Of a stretch of DNA of 64,000 bases, positions 46,160-57,099 are shown one piece after another (position 1 is the first letter of the stretch; each line of letters starts with the position of its first letter). A program made the position numbers and the translations under genes. The stretch spans positions 98,870 to 162,869 of the forward strand of contig CACRXP010001008.1 of NCBI GenBank assembly GCA_902702965.1, in the 5' to 3' direction. The DNA is from Spirometra erinaceieuropaei. Lineage: Eukaryota; Platyhelminthes; Cestoda; Diphyllobothriidea; Diphyllobothriidae. Below the pieces are notes generated by a model. That model was not told where the DNA came from. It searched no databases and worked only from the letters and a program-made list of their open reading frames with translations.

Positions 46160-47270
46160 CCGTGAGGTCTGAGAAAAACACCCTTTTGTTAATTGTTCCT
46201 CATTCTCTAGCCGTGCTAGAGGAGTCGGAAACTTCCCGCGTAATCTATAAGTGCACATGTGTGTGAAGGTAGTCATTTTCAGCATAACCGAGTGACTTAC
46301 ATAATTTTTTTCTGTCGTATGCAAACTGACGCACCAGCAATCAGGCATGGAATATTTCGTACGATTTTGACACGCGGAGAAAGTGAAACCACGAATCTAA
46401 CACCCTATTTGTTATTTTCCTAGATTTGTTGATTTAAAACACGTATTCAGCAGTTATTACTTTATATGCAAGGTATGGTGATGAGTAAACGCTTCTAATG
46501 AAAGTGTTAAAAAGATAGTTTAATCGTAAAGCTGGTAAACGTGGGACTGATGCGTCTTTTTACGAATAGATCTGTCGTCGCGTAGCTGTAAGAGTTAGTT
46601 GAAAGACAGCCCAGCTTTGTTGTCGAAGACTGGAATGACTCGTCTGGAAACAGCACCTCTTAATTCATCCAATTGGTAATTAAGAGATATGCTGTGAAGG
46701 TAACATTCCTGAGGGACGTCAAACTTTACTGACCAGAACCAAATATTTGTCAATTGGACGAACTTAAAACACCCGCACATCTGGTATTTAAAAGAAGAAC
46801 ATGCATTATAATTAGTTAAGGTCTCCGCGACTGAGCTTACAATAGCAGACCGGTGTGTGTTGTCGAAAGGCTTATGTGTCGTATCATATTATCGCTTGCT
46901 TACGTCTCAAAAGTAACTCACATCCACACGCAAAATGCCACGTTGAAGATGCCTTTGTATCGCCGAGTGAGGGAATTACCACTTCACAAATCTTAGTGAC
47001 GTTGTTGTGAAGGTGGCGCCAAATCATTGATATGAAGCGCAGATACTCACAACTGGACACCGTCTAGGATTCTGTCATGGCTGCTAGCAACCAACAGTCG
47101 CCAGTTTCGTTTACCTAACCTCAGTGTTCCCGTTCGTCAATCTGGGGTCCCTGTAGCGGATAATGGAACTAGATGATATGTCGGTAATAAGAAACGTCAT
47201 GATCAGGGCACAATCTCATTCAATAATCGAGCAAGTTCTGGTCTAGGAAATGTTCTCATACCCTTTGACA
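46160..47270. other. No gene recognised
   Basis: No supported coding sequence. The right half may include decayed 5' parts of the LINE RT that becomes recognisable at 47.28 kb. Confidence 0.35.
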
Positions 47271-47279
47271 TTTGATTTG

Positions 47280-47680
47280 ACGTTCGAAAAGATGGTATCC
47301 TCATGCCGATAGCATTCAATTATGCCAGTAACGCCATTCTAAGAATAGCCCACGTTGCTTCTGGACTCCGGCTGACTGACAACGACAACATCGAAGATTT
47401 GCCGATGTTAGCCTCAGACTTTGTTGATCTCCCGTCTTTGGAGTCAGAGATTAATGGTTACGCCAAATTGGTCGGTTCATCAACGAATGTTAGAAAACCC
47501 AAGGTGTTTCCGAGCTACATCCTTCGCCAGGAGAAGACATTCGCCGCATAATGACTATCAGTTTGAAGAATTGGATGGATTCGCATACCTCGGGGCGAGA
47601 CGGCAGCAGATCGGTGTGCCGTTCCGAAATTATTCACGTCAATGGGTTGGACCATCTCGTCGACCACCCGCTTGACGCCT
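47280..47680 (+). pseudogene. RTE-like LINE reverse transcriptase fragment
   Basis: From about 47290 the translation follows the RT palm-to-thumb of flatworm RTE-like LINEs: RKDGILMPIAFNYASNAI (normally RQGCxLSPxLFNxAIDxI), then GLRLTDNDNIEDLPMLASDF (normally G..LTDLDYADDI.LL..), then NVRKPKVFPS (NAGKTKVFSS). After a stop and frameshift comes YQFEELDGFAYLGAR (CQLEEVDSFKYLGAR). The catalytic YADD is replaced by NIED. The two frames are 47303-47551 and 47421-47675. The start and end of the element are missing. Confidence 0.7.
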
Positions 47681-47689
47681 TAGTGCCGC

Positions 47690-48160
47690 GAAAATACAAC
47701 GAACCTGCGTTTATGACCTGAAGCGAAGAGTGAAAGTATTTAAAGGCTTGAAATATGTCAGGTAAGACTGCTGACAAAAAACATAGTAAGGACAACAGAT
47801 GTTGCTCGAAGGTCTTCATAATCCATAAAATGCGTTCATGGGTCGGACACAAACATCCACGCCTGTCGGACATTCATCCTGCCAGTCCTCATTCACGATT
47901 ATTAATAATGGTCTGTGTGCATAGATGAATAACAACAACGGGGAGTGTTTAACCATCGCTACCGAAGCACCGTCCCTCGAGTTAACCGCACGGATTTTGG
48001 CTACAGCAGCATAGCGAGGATATATCAGGCCATCCCCGGAAGATGACAGGCGTGATTTTCGCACGTTGTTTGCCATCCGCTTAATGCTTTCGGTATTGCT
48101 GCCCTTGGATAGACGTCGTCGACCTCCTGGTGGCTTCGAAAAGAAGGGCAATTCGACGTT
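47690..48160. other. No gene recognised
   Basis: Between the LINE fragment and the Gypsy LTR. Both strands show frames running into the GC-rich LTR (47816-48283 minus, 48066-48461 plus). These are composition effects. Confidence 0.4.
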
Positions 48161-48166
48161 TGTTAT

Positions 48167-48571
48167 TGGGAGTGCAAGCGGCGTACAGCCACGGCCTAAG
48201 GCGCTGAACAGGGGACCAAGCCGGCCGCTTGAGACACCCGTAAAGTTAGACGGCCGACCGGTGTGCACTGCAGCGCCGAGCACGCGTGATTGCTTTGCTC
48301 ACGCGTGCGGTCCAATCAATGATTGGTCGAATATTCCAAACGTTTCCGCGGGGGGGGGCCATATCGCGCACGCGGTGGCCAATCAGCGACCAGAACGCCC
48401 TCAACGGCTGGCACGTCATTGGACGGAATGTTCTAGAACGCACAGGAGCCAATATAAATAGCGCATCTTTCTGACGATTTGGAATCCCCCTCGTGTCCGC
48501 ACGTTCCCAGTAAAGTGCTTGTCCTCCGAAGCGGCTCTCTTCCTGTCCTACCTTTCTCCCGGGTCATGACA
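48167..48571 (+). repeat. Gypsy 5' LTR
   Basis: Matches 50996-51424 over its whole length, from the TGGGAGTGCAAGCGGCG edge to CCGGGTCATGACA. It contains CCAATCA boxes, a G run (about 48350-48358), a TATAAATA box at 48453-48460 and, 45-50 bases on, the position of the AATAAA signal (AGTAAAG here). It is moderately GC-rich against an AT-rich background. Confidence 0.85.
48453..48460 (+). promoter_or_regulatory. LTR TATA box
   Basis: TATAAATA preceded by CCAATCAGCG and CATTGGACGG boxes upstream, and conserved in the 3' LTR at 51308-51315. This is the likely Pol II core promoter of the element. Confidence 0.6.
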
Positions 48572-48595
48572 ACTAACGACGCAGGTGCAACAAAG

Positions 48596-48606
48596 TGGTA
48601 TCAGAA
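48596..48606 (+). other. Primer-binding site, tRNA-Met type
   Basis: TGGTATCAGAA lies 24 bases after the LTR end. TGGTATCAGA is the complement of the 3' end of initiator tRNA-Met and is a common PBS in LTR retrotransposons. The gap to the LTR edge is longer than usual, so the LTR end may lie a little further right than the comparison of the two LTRs shows. Confidence 0.55.
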
Positions 48607-48615
48607 GAACAAATG

Positions 48616-49068
48616 AAACACATACTGGAGGCCCAGCAGGTCAGCTTCATGGCACTACTCACAGAAATGCGGCGGAATTGGGGACCGGCATCCAGAGATA
48701 ACATAGTTATGGGGATTTTCACAACTTTAAAACAAAAGGAAACACATTGAGCAACGGATCACCGAGTTCGTTTACGATCCGGAAGAAGGCCTGAATTTCG
48801 AAGCCTGGTTTCGAATGTACGAAGGACTGTTCGAAGAGGAAAAAGCGGAACCGAACGACAAAACGTAGGTGGAAATCATGCTGCTAAAACTGGCTCTGCG
48901 GGAACACGAGCGGTACGTAAAGTTTATTCTGCCTCAGAAACCATCAGATGTCTCGTTTAAGGACAAAGTCAAGCATTTGAAAGCATTGTTCTGTTTTACA
49001 AAGTCGTTATTCAATCGACGTTTTGAATGTTTCAAGCTAGAACGTAAGCCTGAAGAAGACTATTTTGG
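48616..49068 (+). pseudogene. Gypsy gag fragment
   Basis: Reads in two frames: a start MKHILEAQQVSFMALLTEMR, then after a frame change ITEFVYDPEEGLNFEAWFRM...EGLFEEE and LALREHERYVKFILPQKPSD, SFKDKVKHLKALF, SLFNRRFECFKLE. The pattern FxYDxxxG.xFxxWFxRYExxF and LxxxxHxRYxxxILPKxPxD is that of flatworm Ty3/Gypsy gag capsid. A TAG at about 48867 and the frame shift break it. The code ends at a G run at 49071. Confidence 0.75.
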
Positions 49069-49087
49069 TGGTGGGGGGGGGGGGGCA

Positions 49088-49250
49088 CTCACTGCTCTTT
49101 CTTACGGAACTCACTCGTTCCGTTGTGCCTTACGAGCTCTCGCTCGAGCCCAACCAGCAGTCACACAGGGGCGCATGATATAGGTAGAATGGTATAATCG
49201 ACAAAGACAAGGGAGACTCCCTTGTCTTTGTCGGTAATACCATAAAGACT
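49088..49250 (-). mobile_element. SINE piece inserted in the Gypsy element
   Basis: The minus strand of 49094-49190 matches the 5' leader seen upstream of the SINE at 58.07-58.16 kb: CTATATCATGCGCC, GCTGCTGGTTGG, CTCGAG-GAGAG, ACAACGGAACGAGTGAG. It ends in a C run at the point where the tRNA-like part should start. At its other side (49191-49241) two SINE tail sequences face each other, forming the palindrome listed separately. The insertion separates gag from RNase H. Confidence 0.65.
49200..49232. repeat. Perfect 16-bp palindrome with 1-base centre
   Basis: GACAAAGACAAGGGAG, A, then its exact reverse complement. Imperfect pairing continues outward for about 9 more bases per side (49191-49241). 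The arms are the SINE tail motif (CTTTGTCGGTAAT), so it looks like two tails joined head to head. Confidence 0.85.
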
Positions 49251-49344
49251 ATTTTGATTTGGTCGATCGAGTTAATGCTACTTTTCAAAAGGCGAGCTAG
49301 AACATGCCGCCGGCATACAGATGGAAGCACTATTATTCATTAAG

Positions 49345-49845
49345 TCGTTGACGTTGCCTCTGGTTACGGTTTAGGCGGAGTGCTCCTTTAGAAGGACGCA
49401 GCCGATCATGCATGCCGCGAGGTCACTGACGAAGGCAGAACGGAATTATAGCCAGATCGAAAAGGAGGTACTAACTATTATCTTCGCCGTACAGAGATTC
49501 CGCCTGTTCATTTATGGCAGACCCTTCACACTGCACACTAATCATCAACCACTGAAGTTCCTTTTGGGTACTAACCGTGGTGTTCCTCAGAACGTAGCTT
49601 GGAGAATACAACGCTGGTGTACTATTCTTCAAAACTATGACTTTAAGATCCAGTAGGTGCCCACTCAGAAGTTTGGAGCTCCGGACGCCTTATCACGACT
49701 GAGTGCAGGCAACGAAAATCAAGAAGACGTGGTTGTCGCCAACACGCTAATACAAGATGATGACGAGTTTAGAGGTGTCATCCGGCAGTTGCCGCCAACA
49801 GCCGAGCACATCAGGGCAACAGACCCCTTTTGCGCCAGGTGAAAG
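49345..49845 (+). pseudogene. Gypsy RNase H and connector
   Basis: VASGYGLGGVLL (normally D-A-S-x-Y-G-x-G-A-V-L; the first catalytic Asp is Val, 49353-49355), a TAG at 49389-49391, then SLTKAERNYSQIEKEVLTII, FAVQRFRLFIYGRPFTLHTN, HQPLKFLL, RIQRW and QNYDFKIQ. All are hallmark RNase H motifs of Ty3/Gypsy pol; the Glu of EKE and the Asp-to-Asn change in HTNHQ (normally TDH) can be read. A TAG (49654-49656) precedes KFGAPDALSRL, the usual NxxADALSR connector. Confidence 0.85.
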
Positions 49846-49929
49846 AGTTTATTCGGAGCGGTTGGCCCAGCGACGAAAAAGTACACCCATCGAAAAAGCC
49901 TTCCAGGAACAGATAGGAACAGTTGTATA

Positions 49930-50560
49930 TCACGGACGACTGCATAATGTGCGATGGTATGGTGGTGATCCCAGTCAGATATCAGCAACAAGTTTTGCAG
50001 GAGCTCCGTACCGGACATCAAGGTATGACCTGCATGAAACAACTGGCTAGCAAGTACGCATATTGACCGGGAATTGATAACGACGTGGAATCTTTAATTC
50101 GAAACTGCGTCCTGTGTGGACGTGAGGCAAAGAACCTGAGATCAGAGGTAAGGGGAACTTGCAGTAGAGTGCATATGGACTTTGCGTGTCCGTTTTTCAA
50201 CCGAATGTTTCTAACAGTTGTCGATGCATGGTCCGAGTGGCTAGAAGTTTTCGACGTCTCGGCAGCCACTGCTGATATCACGGCAAGGAAGACGGATAAA
50301 CTAAAAGCGAGATACGGCATCCCCACGTAGACTGTTACGGATAACGGCACTCAGTTCACGTCATCAATTTTCCAACAACAGTGCCAGAAATGGGGGATTC
50401 GACATGGGACGTCACCACCATTCCATCCACAATCGAGTGGCCAGGCAGAACGTTTGGTCGACACGTTCAATAGGGAAATGAAAAAGGTGTGGAACACTGG
50501 CGTTAAACTGGAGTATCGTAACACATTCCTTTTTGTCTATAGAACAATTCCAAAAAGTGA
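49930..50560 (+). pseudogene. Gypsy integrase
   Basis: The zinc-binding region reads ELRTGHQGMTCMKQLASKYA, stop, PGIDNDVESLIRNCVLCGRE (C-x2-C intact; Trp of WPG is TGA at 50064-50066; the first His is lost). The core has HMDFACP, then TVVDAWSEWLEVFD, a TAG at 50328-50330, VTDNGTQFTS, PPFHPQSSGQAERLVDTFNR. All three DDE residues are therefore still readable: Asp of HMDF, Asp of TDNG and Glu of QAER. The C-terminal part decays after about 50560 and runs in shifted frames to about 50700. Confidence 0.85.
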
Positions 50561-50990
50561 TCTTTGGAGCCAGACATCAGATGAACGGATACGTGAATAC
50601 AGTACCTACAACCGGAAGCTCGAGTTCCGCAAACAACAAATCATTAATTTCACGATGGAGAGGGGGTGTTTGCTGGCAACTACAAAACTGGAGAGAAGCC
50701 CTGGATAGAGGGCATAATCTGAAAATCCAGAGTTGTTGTGTTTGAAGTGGAGACAGCGGCCGGAAAAATAAAGAGACATGCTCATTAGTTCAGGACTAGA
50801 CACACCAGAGACGGTCAAATGACACTCAACCTGCTGTGTGATACCTTTGAGGTCCCGACCCCCCGGGGGTAGACAGTCAGACAACACTACCCGTCGTTCG
50901 TAGGAGTAGCAGAAGAACGCAGCCGCCAAGGCAACTGGTTTTGGACCCAAAGAAAAAGAGGTACGAGGTCCAACTTTCAAAAGCGAGAGG
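50560..50990. other. Gypsy 3' internal region, decayed
   Basis: Between integrase and the 3' LTR. It includes the tail of pol in broken frames and GC-rich non-coding DNA with a CCCCCCGGGGG palindrome near 50862. No env-like code is seen. Confidence 0.5.
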
Positions 50991-50995
50991 TTTTA

Positions 50996-51424
50996 TGGTG
51001 AGTGCAAGCGGCGTGGAGCCATGGCCGAAGGCGCTGAACAGGGGACCAAGCCGGCCGCGTGAGACACGCGTAAAGGTGGACGGCCGACCACTGTGCACTG
51101 CAGCGCCGAGCACGTGTGGTGGCTTTGCTCACGTGTGCGGCCCAATCAATGACTGGTCGAACATTCCAGACGTTTCCGCTGGGGGGGGGGGCATCGCGCA
51201 CGCTGTGGCCAATCAGCGACCAGCACGCTCGGGGCAGGAACATTCTAGAACGCCCCCAACTGCTAGCACGTCATTGGATGGAATATTTCAGTACGCACAG
51301 GAGCCAATATAAATAGTGCATCTTTCTAACGAGTTGAAACCTCTCGTGTCCGCGAGTTACCAATAAAGTGCTCGTCTTCCGAACCGGCTCTCTTCTTTTC
51401 CTGCCTATCTTCAGAGTCATAACA
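50996..51424 (+). repeat. Gypsy 3' LTR
   Basis: Partner of 48167-48571, with a longer G run (51181-51191), TATAAATA (51308-51315) and an intact AATAAA signal at 51362-51367. It ends GAGTCATAACA. Compared with the 5' LTR there is an extra 20-odd bases around 51230-51250 and many substitutions. Confidence 0.85.
51362..51367 (+). terminator. LTR polyadenylation signal
   Basis: AATAAA about 50 bases downstream of the LTR TATA box, followed by GTGCTCGTCTTCC. The 5' LTR has AGTAAA at the same place. Confidence 0.5.
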
Positions 51425-51824
51425 GGTAAGGTTTATTTTCACAAAGAATGTCATGTCCTTATTTTTCTGGGTAAAATAACTACTTTCAATGGGTACCTTT
51501 TACTCAAGTGCCAACAAGCGCCATTTTACAGAACAGTAGCAGGTAAAATAAAACAAAAATTATTTTTAAATTCTGATTTAGGCATCGCAGAACGAGTCTG
51601 CCAAAACTAAATGTGTGATTTGCGATTTAAATACTGAACGGTTATGTAACCGTTTGCATGGAAATACTACTATCCATCAACTGTTCCTGTCTACTCCCTA
51701 TCTAGCAAATGAGTCTGCAATGTTTGTGCAGCTCAAAGGCTGTAAAACAGTGGTGAGCAATTTAAGACATTAAAAGTAAAACGACCATGCATTATTCATG
51801 ACAAATCACTCTCTTTTGATCTTT

Positions 51825-52430
51825 AGGTGTCAGTAACACTTTAAAAAGTGCTAGCTCGCATACAGATCCGTCTTTTAAGAAGATGGTTGCGGGGAAAATC
51901 GGTGTATCCGCCTCTCTTCATGGTTCTTTTAAATTAATTGAATAATTCGACGTCATGTGAATCCCCACTATGGTTTTCAGAAATAGACCAACAGAGGTGC
52001 ACACAAGACATTGTACGAATTACCTGGATATTTGGCGCCTGCTTCACACAGGCCCTTCTACAGTCCTTTGTGCATTTGACCCTAACACCTTAATTCTTTT
52101 CATCTTGTCATTTCGAAAAATGTAAGGTATTTCGAAAATTACAAACCGCCTTCCGCAACAAACCCACTTGTCATCCTTTTTCGACTTATTTTTCACTGTT
52201 GGCGTTCAACAAAATGGAGTAAATTTATTAACTTCTTTTTATGTTCATGTCTCAACGGTAAATCAATAATTTCAAAAACATTCAAAATTATTGTTGCAAC
52301 TAATAAGAATGACACTGCGTATGTCATTCTGGAAAACGCAATGCCGGACCTCACTTTTATTCTCTATATGATGTTGTCGACATTCATCCCGAAAAGCCAA
52401 ATTATAAGCGGTTTTTTGCTTCAATACCAT
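51825..52430. repeat. Diverged 0.6-kb duplicate, copy 2 (pair with 39.7 kb)
   Basis: Direct partner of 39685-40295. One plus-strand frame is open here from about 52215 to 52447 but is broken by several stops in the other copy, and its differences do not favour synonymous sites. I therefore read it as non-coding repeat DNA. Confidence 0.7.
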
Positions 52431-52439
52431 GCCTTTGAG

Positions 52440-53960
52440 GAGTATTAATGCACGCCCAGACACCCACGAGATGCCCAGCGTTGCCACACCCGTTTGGAAT
52501 AGGGCCACTACAGGTGCCACCTTCGTGTTCGTATGGAAAAGCCGAACGCAGGAAGCATACGTAGACTGAATATGGAAAGTACCCGCTTAAGCTGCTTCCG
52601 ACTGTCAGGAAGGGGCCACGATAACAGGGGCGGCTTCAGAAAGACGGTGGTGAAGTTTTTGTGTTTAACTTCGACGGCCAATCAGTATGCAATATCCAGG
52701 AAAACATATTTTCATAGGCCTCACTACCAAAGCCAGTGGTAATTATGCGTCACCCATCTCTCTATTTCCTCCCTAATTTCCTGTACATTTTTAACGCCGA
52801 GTTTGAATACAAACATAAATGTGTTTTCACTTTTTACTCATGTACTCGCTGAGATTAACCACGGTGTTTCTCTCCTTTAAGTTGAAGTCCCGAAACGCCT
52901 ATCACTCGGCAGAAACTGCGAGTTTGTTTGCTACCGAGTCATTCTACACAATTGCGCAAATAGTTTGAATCTTGAATATGGTCTAATCGGAGGGCAGTTG
53001 ATCCTTTAACGTCTATTCGAAAACTGTAATTCTTGTTTACATATTCTTACTTTTGAAGTAAGAGCAAAATTAGGGAAATCCGCTGAACCATACGTTCCAG
53101 ACCTATTTTCCTTTCCAATATAAATCTCGTAATCCGATGGAAGGGTTGGTATCAGATAACAACATCTGCTTTTATGCCTGCTCTAAATGGAGTTAGTAAT
53201 CTCACGGGCCTGTCAGCAACAACAACAGTTATCAACATGGCCCTGTTTCATCCCGGACTATGGGGATTGCATACCCGGGGTTCAGGGAGCACTTTCATGT
53301 CCCGAAGACCTGTGTCACGCCAAGTTGTCGCCTGGTCAAGAACCCTTAATTTCCACCTGATCTTCACGCGTAGAGGTTTCATTTATTGTGATATTGTTTA
53401 TGCTACAAATGTGGATCGCAATGACATCTGGGTAATGATATTTTGCCACAAATGGGCTACGGTGTGAAATAGAAACCATAGTATTTAAATTAGCTACCGT
53501 CTGGCATTGTCCATAGGTGAACCAACAGTTGTGGAGATACGGGAATATGGTCCAGACCGTAGTCGATACTGGTTCCGACACCATACCTTGCCTTGATATC
53601 ATGGCTTCAGTTGCGAAATCTCTCACCAGCTAGACCACCTGAGGGGTTGATCGCACGCTCATCGTTGGAAAATCACGCTTATCGTTCTCTGTGTGTACAT
53701 TAGAGCCGTCACGAATGTGTCGTATTTTGATTCGCATGTGTTTTGCGCTTTGGGAGAGCATGAATACAAATATGCAGCATACTCATCTTTTCTTCCATTC
53801 TACGGAATACAGGCAAGCGGAAAGGTAGATTTTTCTGTTGCGCGCGTGTAGCATTATCTGTTGCCATCGCACCCGAAAGGCCTTAAAGAAGTATTTTCGG
53901 GGGTGCACGGTACCGATTAAACCGTCGGTTTATCTATCAGCGCAGGGAAGACCAAAGCTG
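52440..53960. other. No gene recognised
   Basis: Frames of 69-97 codons on both strands (for example 53174-53467 plus and 53336-53626 minus) overlap each other. None is assignable. Confidence 0.4.
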
Positions 53961-53964
53961 TCGC

Positions 53965-54110
53965 TTTTAAATTTCCTTAGAAATTAACTGTGAACTTTGG
54001 TAAAATAATTTTATTCAAGGTATGTAGGCTCAGACCAAGATTTTTATGTATGAATATGGGCTTTTAGTTAGTAGCTGTGCTGTTAGTATGGTATCACCTT
54101 ACTCTGAAGA
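53965..54110 (+). repeat. Arm of the 57-kb foldback family
   Basis: TTTCCTTAGAAATTAACTG, then a TTTATT-AGG block, CAGACC(A/G)A-ATTTTT, TATGAATATGGGC and TTTTAG(T/C)TA-TA...TGTGCTGTTAGTATGG. It matches the left arm plus centre of the element at 57.1 kb, in direct orientation. The matching right arm is not seen here, so the copy is truncated. Confidence 0.6.
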
Positions 54111-54119
54111 CTAAAGTGC

Positions 54120-57095
54120 TTTGGGCTTCAAGTTGACCGGAGTCCCGTCACTTTGAGGGGCGAGACAGCTACAAATTTGTCGAGGAAACAAACAAGCACG
54201 ACAATATCTTCCACGTCGATGCCGCTCGCGAGGTTTCCGCAAGACTTTAAATACGTGTACTAACCCGTCACGACATTTTAATCATCACAATAGTCCGCGG
54301 GTACAGGGTACTTTTTTCTGAACAATTGGGAATGTTGTGATGTGCCCGTGTAAGTTGAAGGTTAACTGGATTAAATTGATCGCCGCTGCTTTGAAAGCGT
54401 CCATTGAGTAAGGCCCACCGACTTCGCTTGGAATGAGGCAGTCCTAACTGACAAAGGAAACATTGCTGTAGGCGATCCTTACGTACGACAGGTACTGCAC
54501 ATGACACACCGTCGTAGCCGACAATATCTGGTAGGACAACATGTGCGCTTAGCATGTGAGTGATCAAAATTTACGGGACAGATGTCTACTTCGTTAGCGC
54601 ATGTTCACTGAGACAACTTTACTGAGATCCTTCTGCCCTAGTGTATGCTGTTAGCCCTGACTTCAGAGCTTTGCGCCTTCAATGCTTTTACTTTGTATTT
54701 TTCGGCCACTACATTTCTTGATAAAGCTAGGTGCTTTTTTTCTTTATTTACATGAACTTCGATCAGGTTAATCGCGTTATTGCGTGCAACATCGTTTTTG
54801 ACCATCATACCACCTTTCTGAGCAACCGTTCCGGTTTTGTGACCGTCAGTAGACAACTGGCATATTAAGTCACGTTGCATGATATCACGAGTCTGGATCG
54901 TGATTGGGGTTGTTTCATTAGAGCTTAAAGTATGCTGGGTGTGACTGGCGAAATTACGCGGTCGTGCTGGTGACCAGAAGAATGGATTGCCACATATTCA
55001 TATATATCAGACTTTATCATTTATGATGGTGGCCATCTGCATGATCCTGTCAGTTTTCGAATTTATTGAAATATGCGTTAAATGAAATGTGGGAAAATTA
55101 GTCATATAATCATCCTTTATTTTTTCCTTAATTTCTGGCCGTGTTCACCGCAACATTTGACCTACTTCACTCGGCATACGCTGTTCATGTGTTTGAGCTA
55201 AAACAACGACGCTGACAACTTAGTACACTAACATATTATTGAAGGAAGCTGCTGCATCTTGCAGCCGATAGCAAAGGTTGATTTTGTGTACTTAGAAATA
55301 CTAGTCAAGTTAAGTGCTGAACAGAAAATGGACCAGTAGATTTTATGCGAGGATCTAACCGATAAATCACTCTGCATTCCGCAAACTTCTCGAAGGACAG
55401 CAATTTAAACTCCGCCTCTATCAGTCATATGCTTCGGTGGCTGTCCGATTCTTAAATTATGCCAGTCATAAATTCGTAAAATAATGAACTATAGGCCAAT
55501 CTGAATATAAGCTGACATAGGCGGTTCGTTGATTACGATTGCTTCCAAGTAAAAAAAACTGACGAGGTGCTGCGAATTCGACAGAATCGCACATTTGTCC
55601 TCACTGTGATGAACGTGGCTCTCCTTGTTCCCTGGTGGAGGCGACATTTCTGAAGTAAAATCAAACCTTTCCCTTGAGATTATATAAATAACAAAAAACT
55701 GCTATAATTCACAGAAATTTGCATCGATTGGTTATCTCTCATTGCACGTCCAAAATGGTTAGCAAAAATGCCTTATTTATGGCAAGTTACTATCGTGCAA
55801 ATTCAAGGAAAAATAGATAATACAGTGGATTATCTAATAAGGGACATAAAGAATATAAATGTTACACTGGAATGACATTATGCCATGTTAATAATTTATG
55901 TCTTTATACGCTTGACGTTTCAGAATGATGGAGGGAATCTGGTCCATATGTAGGAGTTCCACTGCTTTAGATCGTCTGTTTTCACGCAGACTTACAATCG
56001 ACAGTAGGGGATAGTAGCAGAATGAACCGAAGTTCATGGGGCAGAATGTGTGGGATAGCGTTCACGGAGAGGACCCTGACGTCTTCACTACGAATCCACG
56101 CGACATCCATTGACCGGCCTAGACTTCAGTATATAATTAATTCCCATACCTTCTAGGACGGTCACGTGGCCTCAGTACGAAATATTTTTAAAGGTACGGT
56201 ATGAATTAAACAAACTGGTCTATGCATGAACTTAAAAAAAAACAAGTATACGCGGGTGTATAAGAGAGTGAAATGCAAAGAAACAAAGTAACCACGGGAA
56301 TGCGACATGATGATAAATTGTTCCTGAAATGTCTGTCAAAGTTCTTACTGATTGTAATTTTGCGCACTAAAGCAAAAATTCTTCTCATATCACTACAGGT
56401 ATTTAGTTCTTTGGCTTAATGCGACGCTACAAATAGAAAATAAATCAAATTTAACTCAAATAAATACGAGTGGCAATCGCACAAACTGTCGAGTCACACA
56501 CACAAGGAAAACAGCGCTCTTCAATGTGAACAGTAGATATTAGATGGGAAATGCCAAAACGAAAGGCAGAAGTGTCGAGGAAGGTGCCGGTAGAGCAATC
56601 TCCGGCAGGTGCTTGTGGACATTTAACCTGTCGCAAATCGCAACTGACTCGCCTCCTCAGTGTCAACTATCCAATAATGCTTGTACAGCACAGTCTACAT
56701 CCCTGATTTGTGTCTGGTGAAGTTTTGTGTTGTCGGTAATTGCGAACCCTCCCGTCAGCTCTCGATTTCGACAACAATACCCCAGGGAAGAACGTGATCA
56801 AACAGGATGCAGCTTCAATGGTCCGCACATAATCATCGGAAATATTTGTGATGGAGGACCATCAAAGCAGATTACCCGATAATCAACTAACCTCAAAAAG
56901 ATGGCATCTGCACTTCTGTGCCAGGAGGGGGTGGATGCACTAAAGTATTTGAAGACGACATAGTCACTAAGCTTTTGTAAGTCTGACCAGATCTGAAACA
57001 CCAAAGCGAATTTCGGAGTGCATGTAGCAACACAAAAGACGCCAAAGAGGATTCAAACGCAAAATCAGGATGTTCGGTTAGTTCAAAATCATAAT
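54120..57095. other. No gene recognised
   Basis: About 3 kb without supported features. Frames are short and unpaired. Confidence 0.4.
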
Positions 57096-57099
57096 TTCT

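Larger units (their letters stand above)
48167..51424 (+). mobile_element. Ty3/Gypsy LTR retrotransposon, decayed and internally deleted
   Basis: Two direct LTRs (405 and 429 bases) frame gag, RNase H and integrase code in the order gag-pol typical of Ty3/Gypsy. Protease and most of the reverse transcriptase are missing. In their place, between gag and RNase H, lie a poly-G run, a SINE piece and a palindrome. Stops in RNase H, the linker and integrase make it defective. The LTRs are clearly diverged from one another, so insertion is not recent. Total length is 3.3 kb against about 5 kb for an intact relative. A convincing target-site duplication was not found. Confidence 0.85.

Noticed and set aside
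47816..48461. Overlapping 155- and 131-codon frames on opposite strands
   Set aside because: Both run through the GC-rich LTR, where stop codons are rare; the LTR explains them.
52215..52447. Possible fourth FN3 exon in the 51.8-kb repeat
   Set aside because: The conserved Trp-to-Tyr spacing differs by about nine residues from the real exons, there is no donor at the end, and the paired copy at 40.1 kb is full of stops.
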